Position numbers and translations under genes: made by a program. Under the pieces are notes generated by a model, which saw nothing but the letters and a program-made list of their open reading frames with translations, did no database searches and was not told where the DNA came from. Positions 38,860 to 48,324 of a stretch of 64,000 bases of DNA are shown piece after piece (position 1 is the stretch's first letter; the number at the start of each line of letters is the position of its first letter). Source of the DNA: Stutzerimonas stutzeri TS44 (lineage in GTDB: Bacteria; Pseudomonadota; Gammaproteobacteria; Pseudomonadales; Pseudomonadaceae); the NCBI GenBank assembly GCA_000263395.1, contig AJXE01000013.1:1-64000 (forward strand). Reading direction: 5' to 3'.

Positions 38860-41496
38860 TCAGCCGGTATTGCGCAGGCCCGCGGCGATGCCCGCGACGC
38901 TGACCAGCAGGGCCTGTTCCAGAGGGCTTTCCGGCGGATTCTGCTGCTGCCGCGAACGCGCCAGCAGCTCGATCTGCATCAGGTGCAGCGGGTCCAGATA
39001 GGTGTTGCGCAGGCTGAATGCCTCCTGGGTCTGCGGGCTGTGCGCCAGCAGCTCGGACTGGCCGGTCAGGCGTTTGACGGCCGCCACCACCTGCGACAAT
39101 CGGTCACGCAATTCGCCGCCCAGCGCGAGCAGTTGTGGCTCGACCAGGCGCTCGTCGTAACGCCCGGCGATGTCGGCATCGGTCTTGGCCAGGACCATCT
39201 CCAGCATGTCGATACGGGTGCTGAAGAACGGCCAGCGCGCACGCATCTGCGCCAGCTGCTCGCCCTCGCCGCGCGCCAGCGCGCCATCGAGCGCGGCCTC
39301 CCAGCCGAGCCAGGCCGGCAGCATGAGCCGCGTCTGGGTCCAGGCGAAGATCCACGGAATCGCCCGCAGGCTCTCGACGCCGCCCGCGCGGCGCTTGGCC
39401 GGCCGGCTGCCCAGCGGCAGGCGGCCCAGTTCCAGCTCGGGCGTGGCCTGACGGAAATAGGCGACGAACTGCGGATGCTCGCGCACCACGCGGCGATAGG
39501 CCGCCACGCCGTCGGCGGCCAGCCGGTCCATCAGTTCGCGCCAGTGCGGCTCGGGCATCGGCGGCGGCAGCAGCGTCGCTTCGAGCACGGCGGCCAGATA
39601 GAGGTTGAGGTTCTGCTCGGCGATATCCGGCAGGCCGAACTTGAAGCGGATCATCTCGCCCTGCTCGGTGGTGCGGAAACGCCCGGCGACCGAACCCGGC
39701 GGCTGCGAAAGGATCGCCGCATGCGCCGGGCCGCCGCCGCGGCCGACCGTGCCGCCGCGGCCGTGGAACAGCAGCAGCTCGACGCCGTGGGCGCGACAGA
39801 CCTCCACCAGACTTTCCTGGGCGCGGTACTGGGCCCACGCGGCGGCGGTGGTGCCGGCGTCCTTGGCCGAATCGGAATAGCCGATCATCACCTCCTGCGG
39901 TCCCTGCAAGCGGCTGCGATAGCCCGGCAGGCCCAGCAGGCGGTCGATGGCCGGCGCCGCATTGTCCAGGTCGCCCAGCGTCTCGAACAGCGGCACCACG
40001 CGCATGGCCCGCTGCAGCCCGGATTCCTTGAGCAGCAGCTGCACCGCCAGCACGTCGGACGCGCCATGCGCCATCGAGATGACGTAGGAACCGAGCGACG
40101 CCGCCGGGGCCGCCGCGATCACCGCGCAGGTGGCCAGCACCTCGGCGGTATCCGGCGACGGCTGGAAATGCACCGAGAGCAGCGGCCGGCGGTTGTCCAG
40201 CTCCCGCAGCAGGAAGTCCAGGCGCTGCGTTTCATCCCACTGGTCGTAGCGCCCCAGGCCGAGGTATTCGGTGATCTCGGCGAGCGCCGCGGCATGCCGG
40301 GCGGCATCCTGGCGAATGTCCAGACGCACCAGATGCAGGCCGAAGGCGGCCACCCGGCGCAGACAGTCGAGCAGCGCGCCGTCGGCGATCACGCCCATGC
40401 CACAGGCGTGCAGCGAGCGGTAGCACAGCTCCAGCGGCGCGCGCAGCTCGGCGACGTCCTGCAACACCGCCGGCGGCGCGGCATGGCCGTGCTCCAGCGC
40501 CGTGCTCGCCCAGTCCCGCGTCGCCTGCAAACGCTCGCGCAGGCGCTTGAGCAACACGCGATAGGGTTCCGAAGTATCGCCGGACTGGCTCAGCAGTTCG
40601 TCGCTGGCGGTCTGCATCGACAACGCGGTGATCAGCGTCTCGATATCGCGCAGGTACAGGTCGGCGGCCATCGCGCGCGCCAGCAGCAGCACTTCGCGGC
40701 TCACCGGCGCAGTGACGTTCGGATTGCCATCGCGATCGCCGCCCATCCAGGAGGCGAAGCGGATCGGCGCGGCATCCAGCGGCAGCGGCTGGCCGGTGCT
40801 GGCACGCAGCGCCGCGTCGGTCTGGCGCAGCACGTTGGGCAGCGCCTGCCAGAGCGAATTCTCGATGGCGGCGAAGCCCCACTTGGCCTCCTCCACCGGG
40901 GTCGGGCGGTTGCGACGGATTTCCTCGGTGTACCAGATCTCGGCGATCAGCCGCTGCAGGCGCAGCTGAATGTCGGCCTGCTCGGCGGCGGTCAGGTCGG
41001 TGTGATCGCGGGCGGCCAGTTGCGCGGCGATGGCATCGTACTTCTGGATCAGCGTGCGCCGCGACACCTCGGTCGGGTGGGCGGTCAGCACCAGCTCGAT
41101 ATCCAGCTCGCCGACCTGGCGCGCCAGCGCCTCAGGTCCGTGCCCGGCGTGTTGCAGGCGTTCGAGCAGTTCGGGCAGCACGCCGCTTTCGCACGGCGCC
41201 GGCTCGCCTTCCTGCCGGCGCCGCACCGCGTGGTACTGCTCGGCGATGTTGGCGAGGTTGAGGAACTGGTTGAACGCGCGGGTCATCGGCAGCAGCTCGC
41301 TCTCGTCCAGGCTGTCCAGCGTCTCGGCGAGCTGCTGCGCGCCTTCGGCCGAACCGCGCCGGGCGGCCTTGGCGCCCTTGCGGATGCGTTCGATCTTGTC
41401 GAAGAACGCGGTGCCCAGTTGCTCGCGCACGGTGTCGCCGAGCAGCTCGCCGAGCAGGTGGACGTTCTCGCGCAGACGCGCATCGATTTTCGCCAT
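38860..41496 (-). CDS. ppc: phosphoenolpyruvate carboxylase
   Basis: An 878-residue cytoplasmic enzyme that makes oxaloacetate from PEP and bicarbonate, refilling the TCA cycle. It has the catalytic histidine region [23 protein letters not shown], the second signature [11 protein letters not shown], and the glycine loop [14 protein letters not shown]. The C-terminus ends in RNTG, matching the conserved NTG end of PEPC. AGGAGAAC precedes the chosen ATG at 41496; a longer in-frame start at 41802 would overlap the divergent small gene and lacks family support. Confidence 0.95.
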   Translation of the reverse strand: MAKIDARLRENVHLLGELLGDTVREQLGTAFFDKIERIRKGAKAARRGSAEGAQQLAETLDSLDESELLPMTRAFNQFLNLANIAEQYHAVRRRQEGEPAPCESGVLPELLERLQHAGHGPEALARQVGELDIELVLTAHPTEVSRRTLIQKYDAIAAQLAARDHTDLTAAEQADIQLRLQRLIAEIWYTEEIRRNRPTPVEEAKWGFAAIENSLWQALPNVLRQTDAALRASTGQPLPLDAAPIRFASWMGGDRDGNPNVTAPVSREVLLLARAMAADLYLRDIETLITALSMQTASDELLSQSGDTSEPYRVLLKRLRERLQATRDWASTALEHGHAAPPAVLQDVAELRAPLELCYRSLHACGMGVIADGALLDCLRRVAAFGLHLVRLDIRQDAARHAAALAEITEYLGLGRYDQWDETQRLDFLLRELDNRRPLLSVHFQPSPDTAEVLATCAVIAAAPAASLGSYVISMAHGASDVLAVQLLLKESGLQRAMRVVPLFETLGDLDNAAPAIDRLLGLPGYRSRLQGPQEVMIGYSDSAKDAGTTAAAWAQYRAQESLVEVCRAHGVELLLFHGRGGTVGRGGGPAHAAILSQPPGSVAGRFRTTEQGEMIRFKFGLPDIAEQNLNLYLAAVLEATLLPPPMPEPHWRELMDRLAADGVAAYRRVVREHPQFVAYFRQATPELELGRLPLGSRPAKRRAGGVESLRAIPWIFAWTQTRLMLPAWLGWEAALDGALARGEGEQLAQMRARWPFFSTRIDMLEMVLAKTDADIAGRYDERLVEPQLLALGGELRDRLSQVVAAVKRLTGQSELLAHSPQTQEAFSLRNTYLDPLHLMQIELLARSRQQQNPPESPLEQALLVSVAGIAAGLRNTG

Positions 41497-41662
41497 GAGC
41501 GGTTCTCCTGATTGGGGCCGGGCCGACCGGTGCGCCAGCCTGTGCAACGACGAGCGAGCAGCTACGCTCAAGATATCCGCAACCAGAGTGCCTAGCGCCC
41601 CCGTCGCTGACAAGGCACGCGCCGGCGCCGGGCTGCTCGACACATCGGCACGAGGAACCAGC

Positions 41663-42007
41663 ATGAAGATCTCGGAACTGGTCAACCACTGGGAAAAAGG
41701 CGCCAAGGGCGCACTGAGCCCGGAGCAGTACAGCATCCCGCTGGATATCGAAAGCGCCGCGCGGCTGGCGGCGCTCGCCGAGATGTACCCCAGGCGCAGC
41801 ACCGAAGCGCTGCTCGGCGAACTGGTCGGCGCCGCGCTAGAAGCGGTGGAAAGCAGCCTGCCCTATGTGCGCGGCAGCCAGGTGATCGCCACCGACGAGC
41901 AGGGCGACCCGATCTACGAGGACATCGGACCGACACCGCGCTTCCTCGCCCTGTCGCGCAAGCACCTGCAACGACTGCAGGACGGGCAGGCGTCGCCGTC
42001 AGCCTGA
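41663..42007 (+). CDS. conserved small Pseudomonas protein beside ppc
   Basis: A 114-residue soluble protein without signal peptide. It begins [16 protein letters not shown], has a helical middle ([39 protein letters not shown]) and a conserved-looking [15 protein letters not shown] end. Relatives next to ppc in other Pseudomonas are sometimes labelled type 1 pili tip component, but nothing in this sequence supports a pilus role: it has no signal peptide and no pilin motif. GAGGAACC lies just upstream. It is divergent from ppc. Confidence 0.75.
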   Translation: MKISELVNHWEKGAKGALSPEQYSIPLDIESAARLAALAEMYPRRSTEALLGELVGAALEAVESSLPYVRGSQVIATDEQGDPIYEDIGPTPRFLALSRKHLQRLQDGQASPSA

Positions 42008-42206
42008 GTTCCACCCCGCTCTCCCGCTCTCTACCAGGCGGCCAACCTCGGCCGCCGCACGCCCTGGCGCCGCATTCCGACGGAACGATCGGCGCCTGCC
42101 GCCCTCACAAAAATATGCCCGGCAGTCAGCCGTCATGGCGCACGAGGCGTGCCCGCCGGGTGATGAACCATTCGCACGTGTCAGGCGATTCCATTGGAGA
42201 GAGCCC

Positions 42207-42599
42207 ATGAAGACAGAAACCGCAATGCCCGCTTCGCGCATTCATCTGCCCAAGCTTGCCGCCGTCGTGCTGGGCGGCCTGCTGCTCACTGCCTGTGCCG
42301 GCAACCCGCCGAAAGAGCAGTTCGCAGTGACCGAATCGGCCGTGCGCAGCGCCGTCAGCGCTGGCGGCCCGGAATATGCCGCGGTGGAAATGCGCGCCGC
42401 GCAGGAGAAGTGGAAGGAAGCTGAGCTGGCCATGCAGAAGGAGGACTTCGAGCGCGCCCGCATCCTCGCCGAGCAGGCCGAGTGGGACGCCCGCGTGGCC
42501 GAGCGCAAGGCCGAGGCAGCCAAGGCGCAAAAGGCCGTCAAGGACGCCGAGCAGGGAGTCAACGAGCTGCGTGAAGAAGGTATGCGCAACGTCCAGTGA
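42207..42599 (+). CDS. DUF4398 lipoprotein
   Basis: A 130-residue lipoprotein. The signal peptide ends in lipobox LTAC, giving a mature Cys at residue 30. The rest is a long alanine- and charge-rich helix (about 55-125), typical of DUF4398. It lies 48 bases before the OmpA-family lipoprotein gene and is probably co-transcribed. In P. aeruginosa the equivalent pair is recalled as part of the envelope-stress (AlgU) response; I do not see a convincing AlgU promoter here. GGAGAG precedes the start. Confidence 0.87.
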   Translation: MKTETAMPASRIHLPKLAAVVLGGLLLTACAGNPPKEQFAVTESAVRSAVSAGGPEYAAVEMRAAQEKWKEAELAMQKEDFERARILAEQAEWDARVAERKAEAAKAQKAVKDAEQGVNELREEGMRNVQ

Positions 42600-42647
42600 T
42601 TCCGCTCATGAGCGTCGTCCCATTCTCAGCAAAAGGATGAAACCATC

Positions 42648-43430
42648 ATGCACAAGCTCGTTACCCTTCCGACCCTGCTGGCGCTGAGCATCGGCCTGGT
42701 GGCCTGCGCCAACCAGCCCAATCCGCAGCTGGAACAGGCCCGTAGCAACTATTCCGCGCTGCAGGCCGACGCCCGCGCCTCCAGACTCGCCGCGCTGGAA
42801 ACCCAGGACGCCGGCAAGGCCCTCGATCGGGCCAACCAGGCGTACCTCGACGATGCCGACGAGAAGCAGGTCGATCAGCTCGCCTACCTCGCCCAGCGCC
42901 GCATCGAGGTGGCCGAACAGACCATCGCCCTGCGCACCGCCGAGCAGGATCTGGAAAAAGCCTCGGCGCACCGTGCCGAAGCCCGCCTGGAATCGCGCGA
43001 GGCACAAATCCGCAAGCTGCAGGAGAGCCTGCAGGCCAAGCAGACCGAGCGCGGCACCCTGGTGACCTTCGGCGACGTGCTGTTCGACTACGACCGCGCC
43101 GAACTCAAGCCCGGCGGCATGCGCAGCGTGCAGAAGCTGGCCGACTTCCTCAACGACAACCCCGAGCGCAAGGTGATCGTCGAGGGCTACACCGACAGCA
43201 ACGGCTCGGACCAGTACAACCTGGGGCTGTCTGAGCGGCGCGCCAACGCCGTGCGCATGGCGCTGGTGAAGATGGGCGTCGATCCGCAGCGCATCGTCAG
43301 CCAGGGCTACGGCGAGGACTATCCGGTGGCGAGCAACAGCACATCGTCCGGGCGCGCCATGAACCGTCGCGTCGAGGTGACCATCTCCGACGACGACCGC
43401 CCGGTCGCGCCGCGCACCTCGATGCGCTGA
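42648..43430 (+). CDS. lptF: OmpA-family outer-membrane lipoprotein (LptF-like)
   Basis: A 260-residue protein. The lipobox LVAC gives a mature Cys near residue 20. A DUF4398-type coiled coil (about 25-135) is followed by an OmpA peptidoglycan-binding domain (about 137-245) with VEGYTDSNGSDQYNLGLSE, RANAVR and NRRVEV. It should anchor the outer membrane to murein. The layout matches P. aeruginosa LptF, which supports survival in harsh conditions. It shares the operon with the preceding DUF4398 lipoprotein, a likely paralogue of its N-terminal half. Confidence 0.9.
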   Translation: MHKLVTLPTLLALSIGLVACANQPNPQLEQARSNYSALQADARASRLAALETQDAGKALDRANQAYLDDADEKQVDQLAYLAQRRIEVAEQTIALRTAEQDLEKASAHRAEARLESREAQIRKLQESLQAKQTERGTLVTFGDVLFDYDRAELKPGGMRSVQKLADFLNDNPERKVIVEGYTDSNGSDQYNLGLSERRANAVRMALVKMGVDPQRIVSQGYGEDYPVASNSTSSGRAMNRRVEVTISDDDRPVAPRTSMR

Positions 43431-43445
43431 ACAGCGCAGCCAGCC

Positions 43446-43470
43446 GACCGCAGCCGCGCTGGCTGCGGTC
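43446..43470. terminator. bidirectional hairpin between lptF and the macrodomain gene
   Basis: Perfect 10-bp arms GACCGCAGCC and GGCTGCGGTC with a 5-base loop sit between the convergent stops at 43430 and 43472. Probably terminates both transcripts. Confidence 0.75.
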
Positions 43471-43471
43471 T

Positions 43472-43975
43472 TCAGGCGTCCAGCAGGCGCCGGTAGAGTT
43501 CGTCCTGCTCGGCGGAAAACGCCACCAGCAGCACCTCCCGCACATGCGCCGCAGCGGCCAGTCCGGCGCACAACTCGCGCACGGCGATCTCTGCTGCCGG
43601 CTCAAGGGGATAACCGTAGATGCCGCAGCTGATCGCCGGGAAGGCGATGCTGCGCAGTTGGTGCTGCTCGGCCAGGGCGAAACTGTTGCGGTAGCACGCC
43701 GCCAGCTGCTCGGGTTCGCCCTGGGCGCCGCCCTGCCAGATCGGCCCGACGGTGTGGATGATGCAGCGTGCCGGCAGGCGAAAGCCCGGTGTCAGCCGCG
43801 CCTCACCCACCGCACAGCCGCCCAGCGTGCTGCAGTACTCGCGCAGCTGCGGGCCGGCAGCCCGGTGAATCGCGCCATCCACGCCACCGCCGCCCAGCAG
43901 CGAGCTGTTGGCGGCGTTGACGACGGCGTCCACCGCCAGCGCGGTGATATCGCCGCGCCAGGCGCGGAGCGTCAC
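43472..43975 (-). CDS. macrodomain ADP-ribose hydrolase
   Basis: A 167-residue single macrodomain. It has [34 protein letters not shown], with the NAAN and GGGGVDGAI ligand loops, then HTVGPIW and the second loop [12 protein letters not shown]. This is the MacroD/YmdB type that removes acetyl from O-acetyl-ADP-ribose or ADP-ribose from acidic residues. The GTG start overlaps the upstream gene's stop as GTGA, so it is translationally coupled to the 108-residue membrane protein. A longer start upstream would lie inside that gene in another frame. Confidence 0.92.
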   Translation of the reverse strand: MTLRAWRGDITALAVDAVVNAANSSLLGGGGVDGAIHRAAGPQLREYCSTLGGCAVGEARLTPGFRLPARCIIHTVGPIWQGGAQGEPEQLAACYRNSFALAEQHQLRSIAFPAISCGIYGYPLEPAAEIAVRELCAGLAAAAHVREVLLVAFSAEQDELYRRLLDA

Positions 43976-44298
43976 TGCGCCGCGCCAGCCGGCGGCGGCG
44001 CGTCCATGCAGCGCACGGCGCGTTTCTGGTCGTCCACCAGCACGCCGGTCAGGCCCTTCTGCTCGGTATCGAACAGCACCAGCACGCCATCGATGCACTG
44101 CGCGACCTGGGCCGCCGGTTTCAGCGACACGCGGTAGTCCTCGCCGGGAACGGTCTTGAGCATGGTGTAATCGGCCAGCAGCAGCGCATCTTCCGGCTTG
44201 GCGACGTGCACGTAGCCGTAGTAGGACAGCACCGCGACGGTGCCGACCACGCTACCGATGGCGGTGAGAATCAGCGGAATGGCATTGCGTTCGGACAT
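43972..44298 (-). CDS. small single-pass membrane protein, unknown function
   Basis: A 108-residue protein with one N-terminal membrane helix (about 7-28) and a soluble domain, probably periplasmic, that carries two cysteines (in AQCIDG and VRCMD). I recognise no family beyond similar short Pseudomonas proteins. Its stop codon overlaps the macrodomain GTG start. The start was chosen at the ATG before [16 protein letters not shown] lies just upstream, but the ribosome site is weak. Confidence 0.75.
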   Translation of the reverse strand: MSERNAIPLILTAIGSVVGTVAVLSYYGYVHVAKPEDALLLADYTMLKTVPGEDYRVSLKPAAQVAQCIDGVLVLFDTEQKGLTGVLVDDQKRAVRCMDAPPPAGAAQ

Positions 44299-44359
44299 CT
44301 GGGCCTCGTCGAAACAAAAAGGAGTGCATTGTGGCAAATTCGCCGGACGCAGGCGCGGA

Positions 44360-45106
44360 TCAGTCGCCGCCCGCCCGCGTCTCGCCGCGCGCCTGCCAGG
44401 TCGCCGCGTAGACCCGCTCGGCCAGCCGCGAGAACGGCAGGCTCTGGATCCAGACGCTGCCGGTGCCCTTGAGCGTGGTCAGCAGCAGCCCCTCGCCGCC
44501 GAACAGCATGCTCTTCAGGCCGCCGGCAAGCTGGATGTCGTAATCGATGCCGTCGCTGAAAGCGACCAGGCAACCGGTGTCCAGGCGCAGGGTTTCGTCT
44601 TTCAGCTCCTTGCGAATCACCGTACCGCCGGCATGCAGGAACGCCAGCCCGTCGCCTTCCAGGCACTGCAGGATGAAGCCTTCACCGCCGAAGAAACCGG
44701 CGCCGATGCGCTTGCTCAAGGCGATGCCGACCCGGGTACCGTAGGCTGCGCAGAGAAAGCTGTCCTTCTGGCAGGTCAGCCGTCCGCCGAGTGCGGCGAG
44801 GTCTACCGGCACTACCGTGCCCGGATAGGGCGCAGCGAACGCCACCCGCGCCTTGCCCTTGCCGCTATTGGTGAAGTGGGTGAGGAACAGCGATTCGCCG
44901 GTGAGCATGCGCCTGCCCATCCCCCACAGCTTGCCGAGCACGCCGCTGCTGGAACCGTCGCCCATGCGCGTCTCGAAGCGCACGCCCTCGGTCATGTAGT
45001 TCATCGCGCCGGCCTCGGCGATCACCGTCTCGTCGGGGTCGAGAATGATCTCCACGCTCTGCGCGGACTGGCCGAGGATGTCGTATTCGAGCTGGTGGCT
45101 GGGCAT
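44360..45106 (-). CDS. AIM24 family protein
   Basis: A 248-residue protein made of repeated beta-rich segments with glycine clusters ([13 protein letters not shown] and [13 protein letters not shown]). This matches the TIGR00266/AIM24 family of unknown function, named after a mitochondrial relative. There is no signal peptide or membrane helix. GGTTACTTCC just upstream reads as a GGAAGT ribosome site on the minus strand. It stands between the small membrane gene and the QEGLA gene, all on the same strand. Confidence 0.88.
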   Translation of the reverse strand: MPSHQLEYDILGQSAQSVEIILDPDETVIAEAGAMNYMTEGVRFETRMGDGSSSGVLGKLWGMGRRMLTGESLFLTHFTNSGKGKARVAFAAPYPGTVVPVDLAALGGRLTCQKDSFLCAAYGTRVGIALSKRIGAGFFGGEGFILQCLEGDGLAFLHAGGTVIRKELKDETLRLDTGCLVAFSDGIDYDIQLAGGLKSMLFGGEGLLLTTLKGTGSVWIQSLPFSRLAERVYAATWQARGETRAGGD

Positions 45107-45197
45107 GGAAGTAACCTTCGATTGGTTGGCCAGGCTGGATCACAGCGCACCGATCCGCGCCGCGGCGTGGAGGTAGAAAGCGACATTCGCCTCAGGT

Positions 45198-45229
45198 GCT
45201 TGTGGCTTGTGGCTTGTGGCTTGTGGCTT
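45198..45229. repeat. 7-bp tandem repeat (GCTTGTG) after the QEGLA gene
   Basis: GCTTGTG is repeated four times plus a partial unit (45198-45229), and the last base touches the stop codon of the minus-strand QEGLA gene. Slippage could change copy number but would not alter the protein before the stop. It is not a CRISPR: the units are too short and have no spacers. Confidence 0.85.
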
Positions 45230-46524
45230 CAGAGAATGTTGGCGTAGTCCGCCTCGATGCGATCCAGGCTCAGGTGATTGAGGAAGTTGGAGAAGCACAT
45301 CCACGCCGACAGCGCGTTGAGGTCCTGGAACTGCGGCGGCAGGTACCTGGGCGGCACCACCATGCCCTCGTCCACCAGCTGGCGCAGGGTGCGCATGTCT
45401 TCCAGGGTGGTCTTGCCGCAGAACAGCAACGGGATCTGCTCCAGCCGACCCTTGCGCACCGCGAGCTGGATGTAGTTGTAGATCATGATGAAGCCCTTCA
45501 GGTAGGACAGATCCTTGGTGAAGGGCAGGCCATCGGGGATCGAGCCGCGAAACACCCGGCTGGCGTTGCTGTAGCACTCGTCGTCGGCATAACCCTGCTC
45601 GCGGAAGAAGGCGAACACGTCGAGGAAATCGGCGCCGTCCTCGGCCATGTGGATGGCGCGCGTGCGGTTGGTGAGCTTGCGCAGACGGGTCGGATAGGAG
45701 GCGAAGGCGATCACCTCCATCAGGATCGCCAGGCCTTCCTGGGTCACGGTGGAAGACGGCGGCCCCTTGGCGAGGAAGGTGCAGATCGGCTGGTTGAGCC
45801 CGTTGAGCGTGGTGCCGACGTGCACCAGCCCCTCGTGGACTTCCAGCGCACGCACGTCGCGCTCGTTGAACAGCGCGTCGCTGCGAATCTTGATGTAGTC
45901 GGCGCCGGCCGCGGCGTCGGCGAGGATGCCGTCTGACTCGAACACGCGGATCACGCCCTCGCCCTCGCCGAACACCGCGTCGAGGCGTTTCTGCAGCATT
46001 GCCACCGCCTGCTTGGCATCCAGCGTCTTGGGCTCGTCCTTCAGGTCGCTGCGATCGGCGATGTTGTTCAGGTAGTCCGAGAGCATCAGCCCGAGGTCGG
46101 CGAGGGTCGGGTCGCCGGCATGAAAGGCATCAGAGGCCGCGCCGTAGAGTTCCTGCGAGATCATGCCGAAGTCCGCCGTGCCGCGCGCCTCGAGCATGCG
46201 GATGACCATGCGGTATTCGCGGCACATGCGCCGCATGATCTGCCCGACCGGATTGAACTGGCCGAGCTGGCGGGTGATGTCACGCTCGATGTCCTGGAAT
46301 TCCTGCTTCTTCGCGCCGGAGTCGTAGGCCAGCGGTCGCGCCTCGTAATAGGCGCGGTCCACCGGCGGCAGCTCGCGCCCCCCGGCGGCGAAGAATGCCT
46401 GGCGAATACCGTCGTCCCACTTCACCGCATCGAGTACGCGCACCGGGGTCTGCGCGTCGACGAGGCGATCGGACAACGCGCGCACGATCGTCTGATATTC
46501 ATCGAGATTGTTGCGGCTATTCAT
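45229..46524 (-). CDS. QEGLA-motif (DUF1704, TIGR02421) protein
   Basis: A 431-residue cytoplasmic protein with the family motifs EVHEGLVHVGTTLNG and TQEGLAILMEV. The HE..H and later E pattern resembles a zinc metallopeptidase site of the gluzincin type, and related eukaryotic proteins are tubulin carboxypeptidases. The bacterial name refers to flavohaemoglobin expression, but the activity is not settled. The start at 46524 has GAGG five bases upstream; a start 30 bases earlier (46554) is also possible. Confidence 0.85.
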   Translation of the reverse strand: MNSRNNLDEYQTIVRALSDRLVDAQTPVRVLDAVKWDDGIRQAFFAAGGRELPPVDRAYYEARPLAYDSGAKKQEFQDIERDITRQLGQFNPVGQIMRRMCREYRMVIRMLEARGTADFGMISQELYGAASDAFHAGDPTLADLGLMLSDYLNNIADRSDLKDEPKTLDAKQAVAMLQKRLDAVFGEGEGVIRVFESDGILADAAAGADYIKIRSDALFNERDVRALEVHEGLVHVGTTLNGLNQPICTFLAKGPPSSTVTQEGLAILMEVIAFASYPTRLRKLTNRTRAIHMAEDGADFLDVFAFFREQGYADDECYSNASRVFRGSIPDGLPFTKDLSYLKGFIMIYNYIQLAVRKGRLEQIPLLFCGKTTLEDMRTLRQLVDEGMVVPPRYLPPQFQDLNALSAWMCFSNFLNHLSLDRIEADYANIL

Positions 46525-46645
46525 CCAGGCCTCGCCAACGAAGGTTCGTAGCATTCAGGTTAGACACAAGGCCGCCGCCGCGGGTGGCAGAATGCCCCCG
46601 GCAGCGCTGGCGCTCCCGTTGCAGCCAGCGGGAGCGCCGGTCGGA

Positions 46646-48148
46646 TCAGACCTCCGGGCGCATGTGCGGGAAGAGGATCACGTCGCGGATCGACGGCGAG
46701 TTGGTCAGCAGCATCACCAGGCGGTCGATGCCGATGCCCTCGCCGGCGGTCGGCGGCATGCCGTATTCCAGCGCGCGGACGAAATCGGCGTCGAAATGCA
46801 TGGCCTCGTCGTCACCGGCGTCCTTGTCCGCCACCTGGGCGTGGAAACGCTCGGCCTGGTCCTCGGCATCGTTAAGCTCGGAATAGGCGTTGGCGATCTC
46901 GCGGCCACCGATGAACAGCTCGAAGCGGTCGGTGACGTTGGGGTTCTGGTCGTTGCGCCGCGCCAGCGGCGAGACCTCGAACGGATACTCGGTGATGAAG
47001 TGCGGCTGCTCCAGCTTGTGCTCGACCAGCTCCTCGAAAATCATCACCTGCAGCTTGCCCAGGCCTTCGTGACCGAGCAGCTTGGCGCCGGCCTGCTTGG
47101 CGATGGCGCGGGCCTTCTCGACGTCGTTTAGATCGTCCGCGCTGATTTCCGGGTTGTACTTGAGGATCGAATCGAACACCGACAGCCGCGCGAAGGGCTC
47201 ACCGAAGTGGAAGACCTTGTCGCCATAGGGCACGTCGGTGCTGCCGAGCACGGCCTGGGCCAGCTCGCGGAACAGCTCCTCGGTGAGGTCCATGTTGTCT
47301 TCGTAGTCGGCGTAGGCCTGGTAGAACTCGAGCATGGTGAACTCGGGGTTGTGCCGGGTCGAAACGCCTTCGTTACGGAAGTTGCGGTTGATCTCGAACA
47401 CCCGCTCGAAGCCACCGACGACCAGGCGCTTGAGGTACAGCTCCGGCGCGATACGCAGGAACATCGGCATGTCCAGCGCGTTGTGGTGCGTCTCGAACGG
47501 CTTGGCCGCGGCGCCGCCGGGGATGGTCTGCAACATCGGCGTTTCCACTTCGAGGAAGTCGCGCTCGCGCAGGAACTGGCGGATGTGCGCGATCACCTGC
47601 GAACGCACGCGGAAGGTCTCGCGTACCTCGTCGTTCATGATCAGGTCGACGTAGCGCTGGCGGTAGCGCTGCTCGGTGTCGGTCAGGCCGTGGAACTTGT
47701 CCGGCAGCGGGCGCAGCGACTTGGTCAGCAGGCGCACGCTGTTCATGTAGACGTACAGATCGCCCTTGCCGGAACGCGCCAGGGTGCCTTCGGCGGCGAT
47801 GATGTCGCCGAGGTCGAAATGCTTGACCGCTTCGAGCTGCTCGGCCGGCAGGACCTTGCGGTCGACGTAAACCTGAATGCGCCCGCTCATGTCCTGCAGG
47901 ACCATGAACGCACCGCGGTTGAGCATGATGCGCCCGGCGACCTTGACCGGGATGGCGGCCGCTTCCAGCTCCTCCTTGGTCTTCTCGGCGTACTGTTTCT
48001 GCAGGTCGCCTGCATAGCTGTCGCGACGGAAGTCATTGGGGAAGGCATTGCCCTGCTCGCGCACGGCAGCAAGCTTTTCCTTGCGCTGGGCAATCAGCTT
48101 GTTTTCTTCCTCTTGGATGGCGTGCTGGTTCAGCGGTTGTTCGCTCAT
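46646..48148 (-). CDS. lysS: lysyl-tRNA synthetase (class II)
   Basis: A 500-residue class II aminoacyl-tRNA synthetase. The N-terminal OB-fold for anticodon binding (about 60-150) is followed by the catalytic core with [40 protein letters not shown] (motif 2) and [24 protein letters not shown] (motif 3). The length matches E. coli LysS (505). It follows prfB, the usual Pseudomonas order prfB-lysS, with a REP-like element in the 176-base gap between them. Confidence 0.97.
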   Translation of the reverse strand: MSEQPLNQHAIQEEENKLIAQRKEKLAAVREQGNAFPNDFRRDSYAGDLQKQYAEKTKEELEAAAIPVKVAGRIMLNRGAFMVLQDMSGRIQVYVDRKVLPAEQLEAVKHFDLGDIIAAEGTLARSGKGDLYVYMNSVRLLTKSLRPLPDKFHGLTDTEQRYRQRYVDLIMNDEVRETFRVRSQVIAHIRQFLRERDFLEVETPMLQTIPGGAAAKPFETHHNALDMPMFLRIAPELYLKRLVVGGFERVFEINRNFRNEGVSTRHNPEFTMLEFYQAYADYEDNMDLTEELFRELAQAVLGSTDVPYGDKVFHFGEPFARLSVFDSILKYNPEISADDLNDVEKARAIAKQAGAKLLGHEGLGKLQVMIFEELVEHKLEQPHFITEYPFEVSPLARRNDQNPNVTDRFELFIGGREIANAYSELNDAEDQAERFHAQVADKDAGDDEAMHFDADFVRALEYGMPPTAGEGIGIDRLVMLLTNSPSIRDVILFPHMRPEV

Positions 48149-48247
48149 GGTTTCAAAATGCCTGGAATCGAATGGATGGATCCTGGATTGGGTGCGCCGG
48201 AAGGCGTTTCGCTTCAGCCCACCAGGGACCTGCCCCTAATCTAATCT

Positions 48248-48312
48248 GGTGGGCTGAAGCCCACCCTACATCTGGATATGTGGAACTTAAGTAGGGTGGG
48301 CTTCAGCCCACC
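48248..48312. repeat. REP-like double hairpin between prfB and lysS
   Basis: Two facing arms (48248-48269 and 48291-48312) built on GTGGGCTGAAGCCCAC and GTGGGCTTCAGCCCAC, the same element as at 56-117 and 230-291. A half copy (GCTTCAGCCCACC) also occurs at about 48210-48222. It lies just after the prfB stop, so it could protect or terminate that mRNA. Confidence 0.85.
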
Positions 48313-48324
48313 GCTAGGCCGGCT

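Noticed and set aside
42008..42206. AlgU (sigma-22) promoter before the DUF4398 lipoprotein
   Set aside because: GAACG near 42084 and TCACA near 42107 only loosely resemble GAACTT-N16-TCTGA; too weak to list as a feature.
45198..45229. Repeat array as a CRISPR
   Set aside because: Units are 7 bases and contiguous, with no spacers and no cas genes in the window.
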